Below, piece after piece: positions 8,599-17,112 of a DNA stretch of 64,000 bases; position 1 is the first letter of the stretch; the number at the start of each line of letters is the position of its first letter. The notes under the pieces are model-generated. The model was not told the origin of the DNA and did not search any database. It saw only the letters and a program-made list of their open reading frames with translations. Source of the DNA: an uncultured Flavobacteriaceae bacterium (GTDB lineage: Bacteria > Bacteroidota > Bacteroidia > Flavobacteriales > Flavobacteriaceae); assembly GCA_943787295.1 (NCBI GenBank), contig CALSLW010000002.1, positions 276,189 through 340,188 on the forward strand. Reading direction: 5' to 3'. The position numbers and the translations under genes were made by a program.

Positions 8599-10284
8599 AT
8601 GAACGTTAAGGTTATTTCAAAATTTTCGCTTTTTGCTGTTTTAGGGGCATTTATTTTTTCTTCTTGCGGAAGAAATAATCAATCTAGAGCAACAGGATGG
8701 TCCATTAATTCAAAAAAAGGTGGATTCCAATACAATGTCGAATTTGAAGATCAAGAAACAGGACCAGGTTTGGTGTTTATTGAAGGAGGTACCTTTACTA
8801 AAGGTCAAGTGCAAGATGATGTTATGCACGACTGGAACAATTCCCCCACACGTCAACACGTGATGTCCTTTTATATAGACGAAACTGAAGTAACCAATCT
8901 AATGTATTTAGAGTATCTTGACTGGTTACAATTTGTTTTTCCAAAAGAAAACGAACAATATAAATTAATCTACCAAGGCGCCTTACCAGATACTTTGGTT
9001 TGGAGAAATCGTTTAGGCTATGTTGAAGAATTAACTACTAACTATTTGCGCCATCCTGCTTATGCAGAATACCCTGTAGTAGGAGTAAACTGGATGCAAG
9101 CCGTTCAATTTGCCGAATGGAGAACAGATCGTGTAAACGAATTCATCCTTGAACGCGAAGCTTATTTAGAAAAAGATACCCGTTACAACACAGACGTCAT
9201 TGACGCTAATAGCACCTTTAGTACAAGTGCCTATCTCAAAGTCCCTGAATTGACTTATGGAGGGAAAATTGATAGTATTGCTGGTAAAAATGGGAAAATC
9301 AAAAAAGATACTACAGAGGTAAATAACTTTGCCGGAATAGAAAAAGGAATTTTACTTCCATCTTATCGCCTGCCCACAGAAACTGAATGGGAATATGCCG
9401 CATTAGCCCTTGGGGGAGAAAGAGAATACAACGCTTACAGAGGTAAGAAGAAATATCCTTGGTCTGGAGAATACACTCGTTCTGACGAAAGAAGAACCGA
9501 AGGAGATCAATTAGCCAACTTTAAACTTGGAAAAGGAGATTACGGTGGAATCGCTGGATGGTCAGACGATGGTGCAGATATCACCATTCAAGTGAAAGCT
9601 TATCCACCAAATGATTTTGGCGTATATGATATGGCAGGAAATGTTGCCGAGTGGGTTTCTGATGTGTATCGCCCTATTATAGATGACGAAGCAAGCGACT
9701 TCAACTACTACAGAGGGAATATTTACCTTAAAGAAGTTATCGGGGAAGACGGGAAAGCACAAGTTATTTCACCTGATCAATTGGTCTATGACACCTTACC
9801 TAACGGGAAAGTATTATTAAAGCGTATCCCTGGACAATTACAACAACAAGAGGTCGACGAAGAAGAAACCTTTTTAAGACAAAACTTTACTCAATCTGAC
9901 AATAGAAATTATCGCGATGGAGATGTTTCATCTTCTCGTTTATTTGAAGATGTTCAAGGAAAAACAGACGAGGAAATCGCTAGAGATTACCCTGGTTCAA
10001 CTGCCATGTACAGCGCACCTGATACTCCTGGTGTAACAAATGAAAACGGCGTTAAAAAATACAACAAGGACGAGTCGAATAAGAAAACTAGTTTAATTAC
10101 AGACGAAGTTAGAGTCTATAAAGGTGGATCTTGGAAAGATAGAGCTTACTGGTTAGATCCAGCGCAAAGACGATTCTTACCCCAATACATTGCGACAGAT
10201 TATATTGGCTTTAGATGTGCCATGACCCGATTAGGGTCCAAGAGCAAAAACAAAAAAACTGCTCGACACAAAAGAAGAGGTTAA
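8599..10284 (+). CDS. gldJ: Gliding motility lipoprotein GldJ
   Basis: GldJ is an outer-membrane-associated lipoprotein required for flavobacterial gliding and type IX secretion. The 561-residue protein has a lipoprotein signal (FIFSSC, acylated Cys23), then a formylglycine-generating-enzyme-like (SUMF1) fold split by insertions: GPGLVFIEGGTFTKGQ, YIDETEVTNLMY, YRLPTETEWEYAA, DMAGNVAEWVSD and the C-terminal GGSWKD and YIGFRCA segments. The C-terminus is strongly basic. A UUCG-loop terminator follows. There is no TAnnTTTG match in the short divergent region shared with porV, though it contains nested inverted repeats. Confidence 0.97.
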   Translation: MNVKVISKFSLFAVLGAFIFSSCGRNNQSRATGWSINSKKGGFQYNVEFEDQETGPGLVFIEGGTFTKGQVQDDVMHDWNNSPTRQHVMSFYIDETEVTNLMYLEYLDWLQFVFPKENEQYKLIYQGALPDTLVWRNRLGYVEELTTNYLRHPAYAEYPVVGVNWMQAVQFAEWRTDRVNEFILEREAYLEKDTRYNTDVIDANSTFSTSAYLKVPELTYGGKIDSIAGKNGKIKKDTTEVNNFAGIEKGILLPSYRLPTETEWEYAALALGGEREYNAYRGKKKYPWSGEYTRSDERRTEGDQLANFKLGKGDYGGIAGWSDDGADITIQVKAYPPNDFGVYDMAGNVAEWVSDVYRPIIDDEASDFNYYRGNIYLKEVIGEDGKAQVISPDQLVYDTLPNGKVLLKRIPGQLQQQEVDEEETFLRQNFTQSDNRNYRDGDVSSSRLFEDVQGKTDEEIARDYPGSTAMYSAPDTPGVTNENGVKKYNKDESNKKTSLITDEVRVYKGGSWKDRAYWLDPAQRRFLPQYIATDYIGFRCAMTRLGSKSKNKKTARHKRRG

Positions 10285-10293
10285 CATAAAATT

Positions 10294-10319
10294 AAAGGCA
10301 TTTTCGAATGCCTTTTTTT
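10294..10319 (+). terminator. Rho-independent terminator after gldJ
   Basis: A perfect 9-bp stem (AAAGGCATT, 10294-10302, with AATGCCTTT, 10307-10315) closed by a stable TTCG tetraloop and followed by T residues. It ends only 5 nt before the murF start, so murF must be expressed either by read-through or from a promoter inside gldJ. Confidence 0.88.
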
Positions 10320-10323
10320 ACAT

Positions 10324-11604
10324 ATGAAAATTGCTGAATTACACCAAATCTTTTTAAGCTGTAAGACCGTGTCTACAGACACTAGAACCCTTCCAAAAGA
10401 CAGCCTTTTTTTTTGCCTTAAGGGTGAAAACTTTAACGGAAACACTTTCGCAAAAAAAGCGTTAGAGCAAGGCGCATCTTATGTGGTATATGACGATGAA
10501 GAATACACACCAGAGCATGAAAACGCTATACTTGTCGAAGACAGTCTTGCGAGTTTACAAGCCCTCGCTCAATTTCACAGAAAACAATTTGACATCCCTG
10601 TAATTGGATTAACAGGATCAAATGGTAAAACCACCTCAAAAGAATTAATTAAAAGTGTCCTTGAACAAAACTTTGAAGTTGTCGCCACAAAAGGCAATCT
10701 AAACAATCATATCGGGGTTCCACTCAGCTTACTAAATATAAAAAAAAGTACAGAAATCGTCTTGATTGAGATGGGCGCAAATCACTTAAAAGAAATCGCC
10801 TTTTTAGCTCAGCTCGCCGCTCCAACAATGGGATACATCACTAATTTTGGCAAAGCCCATTTAGAAGGTTTTGGCAGTCTTGAAGGGGTTATAAAGGGAA
10901 AAAGTGAGTTGTATGATTACCTAAAAGAGAACAAAGGCACTGCAATTGTTAATGGGGATGATCAAAAACAAATACAACAAAGCGATGGCCTAAATCGTTA
11001 TATTTTTAGCTTCGCCAAAAATGCTCAAAATCATCTTAGCAATACAGTAAATGAAGCTGGATACTGCACCGTCAAAACTGGGGATACTACCATTACATCT
11101 CAACTCACAGGAACTTATAATTTTGACAATATCAATGCAGCAGTAAGCATAGGTAAATATTTTAAAATCCCACTCTCTAAAATTCAACGGGGGATAGCCG
11201 CTTACTACCCCAGTAACAATCGCTCTCAATGGATTAAGACCACAAAAAACAACATCCTTCTAGACGCCTACAATGCGAACCCTACAAGCATGTCGGCTGC
11301 CATTAAATCTTTTATTAATGTTGACGCTAAGGCGAAACTTATCATTTTAGGAGATATGTTAGAATTAGGGCAATATGCCCAAAGCGAACATCAAGCCATC
11401 GTCGATACCATTAAAGAAAGTAATATTCAAGATACTATCCTTGTGGGACCCTTGTTTGGTTCTACAAACGCTGAAGGCTTTAAATGTTTTGACAATACTG
11501 AGTCAGTAAAAAAGCACTTAGCTAAGCAAGCCATTCAAGATCACACTATCCTAATAAAAGGATCAAGAGGAATTGCCCTAGAGCAACTCCTTGATCTCTT
11601 GTAA
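10324..11604 (+). CDS. murF: UDP-N-acetylmuramoyl-tripeptide--D-alanyl-D-alanine ligase
   Basis: Adds D-Ala-D-Ala to the UDP-MurNAc-tripeptide, the last cytoplasmic step in peptidoglycan precursor synthesis. The 426-residue protein shows the Mur ligase order: an N-terminal substrate domain (STDTRTLPKDSLFFCLKG), ATP-binding GLTGSNGKTTSKE (about residues 97-109), the central NNHIGVPLSLL and EMGANHLKEIA stretches, and the C-terminal domain with LDAYNANPTSM and LGDMLELG. Length fits the family. Its neighbours gldJ and porV share conserved linkage in Flavobacteriia rather than pathway. Confidence 0.96.
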   Translation: MKIAELHQIFLSCKTVSTDTRTLPKDSLFFCLKGENFNGNTFAKKALEQGASYVVYDDEEYTPEHENAILVEDSLASLQALAQFHRKQFDIPVIGLTGSNGKTTSKELIKSVLEQNFEVVATKGNLNNHIGVPLSLLNIKKSTEIVLIEMGANHLKEIAFLAQLAAPTMGYITNFGKAHLEGFGSLEGVIKGKSELYDYLKENKGTAIVNGDDQKQIQQSDGLNRYIFSFAKNAQNHLSNTVNEAGYCTVKTGDTTITSQLTGTYNFDNINAAVSIGKYFKIPLSKIQRGIAAYYPSNNRSQWIKTTKNNILLDAYNANPTSMSAAIKSFINVDAKAKLIILGDMLELGQYAQSEHQAIVDTIKESNIQDTILVGPLFGSTNAEGFKCFDNTESVKKHLAKQAIQDHTILIKGSRGIALEQLLDLL

Positions 11605-11605
11605 G

Positions 11606-14600
11606 CTATTCTGTTATTTCAAAATACTTTACGGTCTTAAATGCAGATAGCTCAATGGCTTCAACTTCTTTTTGTAAAGCTTCCCAATTGTTTTTATAAA
11701 AATCATTGACTTGCTCAACAGCATCCTTAGTCGCTGTGCTGGCGTGTTGCATTAAAACTTCTTCTGTTGTGGTAATACCGTTAGGACGAGAGTAAACATA
11801 TCGTCTCGCAGTGCTAATTCGCGTCATCACCGTTTGTTCTGGATTGCGCACTATCCCTTGACGTTTGTCTTCTTTGCCTAAAAATAAATCGATTAACTGG
11901 GTAATCTCTTTTGAAGCATCTTTGCACTTATCAATGGTTGCCTTATAAGCCACACTATCTTGTTTTTGAATTCTTTGTTGATAGTCTTTAATGGTCGCTT
12001 TAGATTCAACCAATTGATTGATCGCTTTTGCCGCTAAATCAATTAAAGCTTCTAACTGTTTTGATGCTTCGTATTGCTTTTTTAAACCTTCGATTGATGT
12101 TTTAATACGGGGATCTGTTTTAACTTGGATTTCTACTACATTACTTACAGTTGCTGAGGATAATACCGCTGTATATGTTCCTGGTAGCACCCCTACTCCA
12201 CTGGGTTCTCGCTTGGACTTACTAGGCTTACGTCTGGGGCGATTAACACCACTTTCATCCATATTCCAGTACCAGCGATGCAGGCCTGTTTCCTTTGGCG
12301 CTTTGCGCCTTAATGTTCTTATCAATCTTTCTCCATCAAATATTTGAAGGCTTAATGAATCTTTTTTCTTTTCATCATTTTCTTGATCAGGCGCAGTGTA
12401 GAAATAAGTGAACATTGCCCCATATTTTCTATTCTCCCCGTGATACATTGCATCTGCCCCAAAGCGCGAGCCTGTGGGTTGTTGATAGGCCGCTTGATAA
12501 GCGGTAGGCGGAGTAAACAAATGGTTGGCTTTATTTGCAATTTCTTTTTTCTGAGCTAAAGCACGTAAAGGACGAATATCGTCTAATACCCATGCTGCTC
12601 TTCCAAAAGTCCCGATGATTAAATCGTGCTCTCTGGGATGAATCACTAAATCTTTTGTCGAAACCGTAGGGAACACTTTAGGATCCATTTTTATCCATTG
12701 CTCCCCTGCGTTTGTAGAATAGTATAGTCCATCGTCAGTTCCTAAAAACAATAGGTTTTTTGTCACTGGATCTTCGACTATGCTCAATGTATAGCTTTCC
12801 ACATCTTCTGCGTCGACAATACGCTTCCATGTTTTACCATAGTTCGTTGTTCTGTAAGCATAAGGGGTATAATTAAAGCGTCTATAATCATTTGCGACTA
12901 ATAAGGCTTCGCCTTTATTCTTATTCGAAGCCTTTATTTGTGTAATCCAGCTTCCTGTGGGTAAGCCCTTAAGGCCTTTTGTAACCTCATTCCATGATTC
13001 TCCACCATTTTGAGTGAAATGGACTCGCCCATCATCAGAAGCAGCCCACAACATATTTTCTTCTAAGGGGGAAGGCTCGATAACGAGTAGAGTACAGTGG
13101 TTTTCTGCCCCAGTTGCGTCTAGGGTTAATCCACCACTTTCGCTTTGCTTTTGTTTCTCTGGATCGTTTGTCGTTAAATCTGGTGAAATCACCTCCCATG
13201 TCAAGCCTTTATCGGTGCTTTTGTGCACAAATTGACTTCCGAAGTAAACTGTGCTATTATCAAAAGGGTCTTGTCCTATTGCAGCATTCCAATTAAATCG
13301 CAATGGCACTTCTGAATCTGGGTGTGTAGGTCTAACCAAATAATTATTCCCAGTTTTCCAGTCATAGCGAGAAACCACTCCTTGCTGACTCATGGCATAA
13401 CCATATCGAGAATCGTCGAGATCTGGCACAACATCAAAACCATCCCCAAAGGCGATTTCTTGCCAGTATGAATTTCGGATACCTTGTACACGCCAAGTGT
13501 AGGCAGGACCTCTCCACGAACCGTTATCTTGCATTCCACCATAAACATTATAGGGGATTTCATTATCCACACTAATGTGATAGAATTGTGCTACAGGAAT
13601 ATTTCCTACAAAACGCCATGATTTCCCACCGTCTCTGGTGATATTTAACCCCCCGTCGTTTCCATCAATCATAAAGTTTCCATCTTCTGGATGAATCCAC
13701 CAGGCGTGATGATCTGGGTGTACTCCATTACTCACCCCATAGGCTGGCATGAGCTGCGAAAAATTCTTGCCTCCGTCTTCAGAAACATTGACATAAGTAA
13801 AGACAGAATACAAACGATTTTCATTTTCTGGGTCAACACGGATGTCAGAATAATAAAAGGGTCTGTTTCCAATGTCATTTTTATCATTGACTTTAGCCCA
13901 TTTTTCGCCTCCATCAACAGACTTGTAGAGGGCGTTTTTTTTGGCCTCAACGAGGGCATAAACAATATTGGGTTTGTTTTTTGCAATTGCTAGACCTATG
14001 CGGCCTAATTCTCCTTTAGGCAACCCGTCTTTTTCTGTTTTTTCTTTCCAGCTTTCTCCACCATCATAAGAAACAAAAAGACCGCTGCCCTCTCCTCCAG
14101 AATTAAAAAACCATGGATCGCGTTTGTGTTCCCACATGGCCGCGATTAATTTATTTGGATTAGTAGGATCCATGACTAGATCTGCCACGCCCGTTTTAGG
14201 GTTTTGGTATAAGATTTTCTTCCATGACTTACCGCCATTAGTTGTTTTATAGATTCCACGCTCTGGATGAACCCCCCAAGGTGAACCTATTGCAGCAACA
14301 TAAACCGTATTGGGTTGAGTAGGATGGATAATAATGCGATGAATATGACGGGTGTTTTCAAGCCCCATCGACTGCCAGGTTTTCCCGCCGTCAAGGGATT
14401 TATATATGCCATAACCTCCATTTAGGCTATTTCTGGGATTCCCCTCTCCTGTTCCTACCCAAATGACATCTGGATTAGACTGCTGTATTGCTAAGGCTCC
14501 TATCGAAGCAGTTAATTGATCATTAAAAATAGGGGTCCAGTCAATTCCACCACTCATGGACTTCCATACCCCTCCTGAAGCTGTTCCTACATAAATGATA

Positions 14601-14761
14601 TCTGGCGCATTATTAACAACATCAATGGTGGTGACACGCCCACTCATTCCACCAGGTCCAATATTTCGCGCAGGGGTTTTAGTTAGCCACTCTGGGGATA
14701 TCTCCTGGGCAAAAGAAGTTATAGCGCAAAAAAGAAAAAGAAAATAAAATAGATGCTTCAT
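11606..14761 (-). CDS. Exported sortilin/BNR-repeat beta-propeller protein
   Basis: A 1051-residue protein with a signal peptide (ending about AITSFAQE) and a long beta-propeller region of BNR/Asp-box-type repeats. Motifs of the form S-x-D-G-G-x-x-W recur (SLDGGKTW, SYDGGESW, SVDGGEKW, TRDGGKSW, TQNGGESW), as in VPS10/sortilin and glycoside-hydrolase-like propellers. After about residue 780 comes a beta-sandwich-like segment and an alpha-helical tail. I see no type IX C-terminal sorting domain, so it is probably periplasmic or otherwise exported. Function is unknown; similar proteins are common in Bacteroidota. Its stop lies one base from the convergent murF stop. Confidence 0.85.
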   Translation of the reverse strand: MKHLFYFLFLFCAITSFAQEISPEWLTKTPARNIGPGGMSGRVTTIDVVNNAPDIIYVGTASGGVWKSMSGGIDWTPIFNDQLTASIGALAIQQSNPDVIWVGTGEGNPRNSLNGGYGIYKSLDGGKTWQSMGLENTRHIHRIIIHPTQPNTVYVAAIGSPWGVHPERGIYKTTNGGKSWKKILYQNPKTGVADLVMDPTNPNKLIAAMWEHKRDPWFFNSGGEGSGLFVSYDGGESWKEKTEKDGLPKGELGRIGLAIAKNKPNIVYALVEAKKNALYKSVDGGEKWAKVNDKNDIGNRPFYYSDIRVDPENENRLYSVFTYVNVSEDGGKNFSQLMPAYGVSNGVHPDHHAWWIHPEDGNFMIDGNDGGLNITRDGGKSWRFVGNIPVAQFYHISVDNEIPYNVYGGMQDNGSWRGPAYTWRVQGIRNSYWQEIAFGDGFDVVPDLDDSRYGYAMSQQGVVSRYDWKTGNNYLVRPTHPDSEVPLRFNWNAAIGQDPFDNSTVYFGSQFVHKSTDKGLTWEVISPDLTTNDPEKQKQSESGGLTLDATGAENHCTLLVIEPSPLEENMLWAASDDGRVHFTQNGGESWNEVTKGLKGLPTGSWITQIKASNKNKGEALLVANDYRRFNYTPYAYRTTNYGKTWKRIVDAEDVESYTLSIVEDPVTKNLLFLGTDDGLYYSTNAGEQWIKMDPKVFPTVSTKDLVIHPREHDLIIGTFGRAAWVLDDIRPLRALAQKKEIANKANHLFTPPTAYQAAYQQPTGSRFGADAMYHGENRKYGAMFTYFYTAPDQENDEKKKDSLSLQIFDGERLIRTLRRKAPKETGLHRWYWNMDESGVNRPRRKPSKSKREPSGVGVLPGTYTAVLSSATVSNVVEIQVKTDPRIKTSIEGLKKQYEASKQLEALIDLAAKAINQLVESKATIKDYQQRIQKQDSVAYKATIDKCKDASKEITQLIDLFLGKEDKRQGIVRNPEQTVMTRISTARRYVYSRPNGITTTEEVLMQHASTATKDAVEQVNDFYKNNWEALQKEVEAIELSAFKTVKYFEITE

Positions 14762-14818
14762 AGTAATTAATTATCACAACAAGATATAAATTCTACACTT
14801 TGCATTGATGTAAACCCA

Positions 14819-14845
14819 AAAAAAAAGCCCTTCTCAAGAAGGGCT
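14819..14845 (-). terminator. Terminator after the ankyrin-like gene
   Basis: An 8-bp stem (AGCCCTTC 14826-14833, GAAGGGCT 14838-14845, TCAA-type loop) followed on the minus strand by an uninterrupted T run. It ends the transcript of the small exported ankyrin-like gene before the next minus-strand gene starts at 14761. Confidence 0.85.
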
Positions 14846-14868
14846 CTTAAACAAACAAGTAATTGTAA

Positions 14869-15216
14869 TTATGATGTGATTACAATAAGTTCTGCTTGCG
14901 CATGTATTTTTTGTTGCATTTTGGCAATTTCCATTGGGCGATAGCCATCTGCACCAACAGTACTTAGTCTTGCACCAAGTCTTACCAAATGGTTAATCAT
15001 CTCTGCGTTGTCATCTTCAACTGCAATGATTAATAATGTCTTTCCGTTAAACAACTCATTAGGATTGATTTGACGTGTCTTGATCACATTGGTAATGAAA
15101 TCAAAATCGTCTTCTACAATCGCAGCAATGACTTGTTCAGCAGTAATTTCGTTTGCAACTACTTTTGTTGCATGGAGAGAAAATAAAATAAGTAAATTAA
15201 AAATTAGGTTTTTCAT
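14869..15216 (-). CDS. Small exported ankyrin-repeat-like protein
   Basis: I chose the ATG at 15216 because it begins directly with a signal peptide (MKNLIFNLLILFSLHA, cleavage near VVANE); an upstream in-frame ATG would only add a polar extension. The mature part of about 95 residues has one clear ankyrin-type helix-turn-helix (NGKTLLIIAVEDDNAEMINHLVRLGA) preceded by a degenerate one and followed by DGYRPMEIAKM. Ankyrin repeats mediate protein binding; the partner is unknown. Transcribed alone with its own terminator. Confidence 0.75.
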   Translation of the reverse strand: MKNLIFNLLILFSLHATKVVANEITAEQVIAAIVEDDFDFITNVIKTRQINPNELFNGKTLLIIAVEDDNAEMINHLVRLGARLSTVGADGYRPMEIAKMQQKIHAQAELIVITS

Positions 15217-15503
15217 AATGGTTGGTTTTAGGATGTTGGGATTATCTCTTTTCACAGGACAAATTTACGGTAGCTAACCTTTGTAAAACAAGTGTTTTTG
15301 TAAAGTAGAGAACGATTTATCAAACTCTATTTTGCAAACGATTTAAATTGATAACTCGATAAGTTTTAAACGCTAAAATTATCATTCTCTCAAAGATCAA
15401 GAGCAGGGTAACATTGCCTTAATAAATCATTGATAATCTAGAAATAAATAAAACTCAGGCGAGAGTAATATTTTTAGCTATTTAAGCTTTTTAAAATCAA
15501 AAA

Positions 15504-15734
15504 TTAGATTGAACAATCTACACTGACCATCATCCCTGAAGCAATTTGTTCTTCGGTTAAGAGCAGGGTTATTTGGCTATCCTTATAGCCATCGCATTTT
15601 GCAGTACAAGGATTGGGATATTGATTGTCCCCAGCACAAACGGGATTGTATTCGTTGGTGCAAACACAATCGGTAGTTGTCTGCTTTTTACAAGCCACAA
15701 TAAATAATAAAAGAAGAAAGTAAAATCTTTTCAT
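15504..15734 (-). CDS. Small Kazal-like lipoprotein
   Basis: A 76-residue lipoprotein: signal peptide with lipobox FIVAC (Cys15), then one cysteine-rich domain with the Kazal signature C-x-C, NPVCAGDNQYPNPC, AKC and a final C. Kazal domains are disulfide-bonded inhibitors of serine proteases, so a surface or periplasmic inhibitor role is plausible but not shown. The spacing is slightly different from canonical animal Kazal domains. The gene lies alone, between a 287-bp region on its downstream side in which I find no further gene and the tRNA-Val terminator just upstream. Confidence 0.75.
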   Translation of the reverse strand: MKRFYFLLLLFIVACKKQTTTDCVCTNEYNPVCAGDNQYPNPCTAKCDGYKDSQITLLLTEEQIASGMMVSVDCSI

Positions 15735-15742
15735 ACGCTAAA

Positions 15743-15773
15743 AGAAAAAAGCTTCTAATTCCTTAGAAGCTTT
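15743..15773 (-). terminator. Terminator after tRNA-Val
   Basis: A perfect 10-bp stem (AAAGCTTCTA 15748-15757 with TAGAAGCTTT 15764-15773, 6-nt loop) followed on the minus strand by a T-rich tract. It begins directly at the 3' end of tRNA-Val. Confidence 0.85.
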
Positions 15774-15774
15774 G

Positions 15775-15849
15775 TGGGTGTTGAGGGATTCGAACCCCCG
15801 ACCTCTACCCTGTCAAGGTAGCGCTCTAAACCAACTGAGCTAAACACCC
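15775..15849 (-). tRNA. tRNA-Val (anticodon GAC)
   Basis: The minus strand folds into a complete cloverleaf: acceptor stem GGGTGTT/AACACCC, D-loop with AGCTCAGTTGGTTTAGAGC, anticodon arm CTACC-TTGACAG-GGTAG with anticodon GAC (reads GUC/GUU valine codons), a variable loop and the T arm with GGTTCGAATCC. The discriminator is A and CCA is not encoded. A perfect terminator hairpin follows immediately, so it is probably a single-gene transcript. Confidence 0.95.
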
Positions 15850-15930
15850 TTGTGTGGCGAAGATACAAATTCACATAAATAATTGAGGCTATTTAAAGGA
15901 ATAAATAGCGCTTAAAAATTAATATACAAA

Positions 15931-15962
15931 TTGTATTTTTATAACATATATCTATACATTTG
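15931..15962 (+). promoter_or_regulatory. Predicted promoter of ald
   Basis: TTG (15931-15933), 21 nt, then TACATTTG (15955-15962), a full match to the Bacteroidota promoter. The start codon at 15976 would be only about 8 nt from the expected transcription start, giving a very short leader. Confidence 0.6.
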
Positions 15963-15975
15963 TTAAAAATATGTT

Positions 15976-17082
15976 ATGAAAATAGGTACCCCAAAAGAAA
16001 TCAAAAACAACGAATCTCGTGTAGGTCTGAATACAGCAAGTGTTAGTATTTTGGCGAAACAAGGACACGAAATATTCATCGAAAAAGGCGCTGGACTAGG
16101 TAGCGGATATAGTGACGAGGATTACAAAACCGCTGGGGCAACTATTTTAAATAGCGCTAAAGAAGTTTATCAAATTACAGAGATGATTGTAAAAGTTAAA
16201 GAGCCACTTGCGGCAGAATACGATCTTATCCAAGAAGGACAAATCCTCTTTACTTATTTCCATTTTGCTTCTTCCCTATCCCTGACAAAAGCAATGATGG
16301 AGAAAAAAGCAATTTGTATCGCTTACGAAACTGTTGAGGATGACTTAAGGCGACTTCCCTTACTAACCCCAATGTCTGAAGTTGCCGGCAGAATGTCCAT
16401 ACAACAAGGCGCTAAATTTTTAGAAAAACCCAAAGGCGGAAAAGGCACTCTTCTAGGAGGGGTTCCTGGAGTAAAACCAGCGAATGTTATGATTATAGGC
16501 GGTGGCGTAGTGGGCACAGAAGCCGCTAAAATGGCCGCTGGTCTAGGAGCTAATGTATCCTTATTAGATATCAATCTTAATCGATTGCGCTATCTAAGCG
16601 AGGTGCTCCCAGCAAATGTTACTCCCTTATACTCCAGTCATGAAACCATTGTCAATCTCCTCAAAGAAGTTGATCTAGTGATCGGAGCAGTATTAGTCCC
16701 AGGTGCTAAAGCCCCAAAAATCATCAATAAGGACATGCTTAGTTTAATGAGCCCAGGTACCGTTTTAGTCGATGTAGCAGTAGATCAAGGGGGCTGTTTT
16801 GAAACTTGTAAGCCCACAACACATGAATCTCCAACTTATATGGTAGACGGTATCTTACATTATTGTGTTGCGAATATCCCCGGCGCTGTTCCTATGACAG
16901 CCACAAATGCGTTAAACAACGTCACCCTTCAATTCACAGAAATGATTGCCAATAAAGGATGGAAAAAAGCTTGTACTGAAAATAAGATGCTCTCAAAAGG
17001 ACTGAATATGGTCGATGGAAAAATTGTCTATAAAGCCATCTCAGACACTTTTGCCTTACCCTTTTATGAGAATGCCGTTTGA
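15976..17082 (+). CDS. ald: Alanine dehydrogenase
   Basis: Interconverts L-alanine and pyruvate plus ammonia with NAD. The 368-residue protein has the N-terminal MKIGTPKEIKNNESRVGL start typical of the family, VKVKEPL, FTYFHFASS with the substrate-binding histidine, and the Rossmann segment VMIIGGGVVGTEAAKMAAGLGA followed by the acidic LLDIN that selects NAD. The C-terminal YCVANIPGAVPMTAT region is also diagnostic. It has its own promoter and is followed after 30 bp by an FAD oxidase gene on the same strand. Confidence 0.95.
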   Translation: MKIGTPKEIKNNESRVGLNTASVSILAKQGHEIFIEKGAGLGSGYSDEDYKTAGATILNSAKEVYQITEMIVKVKEPLAAEYDLIQEGQILFTYFHFASSLSLTKAMMEKKAICIAYETVEDDLRRLPLLTPMSEVAGRMSIQQGAKFLEKPKGGKGTLLGGVPGVKPANVMIIGGGVVGTEAAKMAAGLGANVSLLDINLNRLRYLSEVLPANVTPLYSSHETIVNLLKEVDLVIGAVLVPGAKAPKIINKDMLSLMSPGTVLVDVAVDQGGCFETCKPTTHESPTYMVDGILHYCVANIPGAVPMTATNALNNVTLQFTEMIANKGWKKACTENKMLSKGLNMVDGKIVYKAISDTFALPFYENAV

Positions 17083-17112
17083 TTCCGTAATTTTAAGCGA
17101 TTGAAATTGCTT

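Noticed and set aside
12018..12347. 109-codon frame opposite the beta-propeller gene
   Set aside because: Antisense to a well-supported gene and with no family resemblance.
15217..15503. 287-bp stretch between the ankyrin-like and Kazal-like genes
   Set aside because: I searched for a small gene, RNA or repeat and saw only AT-rich sequence without a clear stem, promoter pair or open frame.
17101..17112. TTG at 17101 as the start of the FAD oxidase
   Set aside because: The ATG at 17113 gives a better family-like N-terminus and is a stronger initiation codon.
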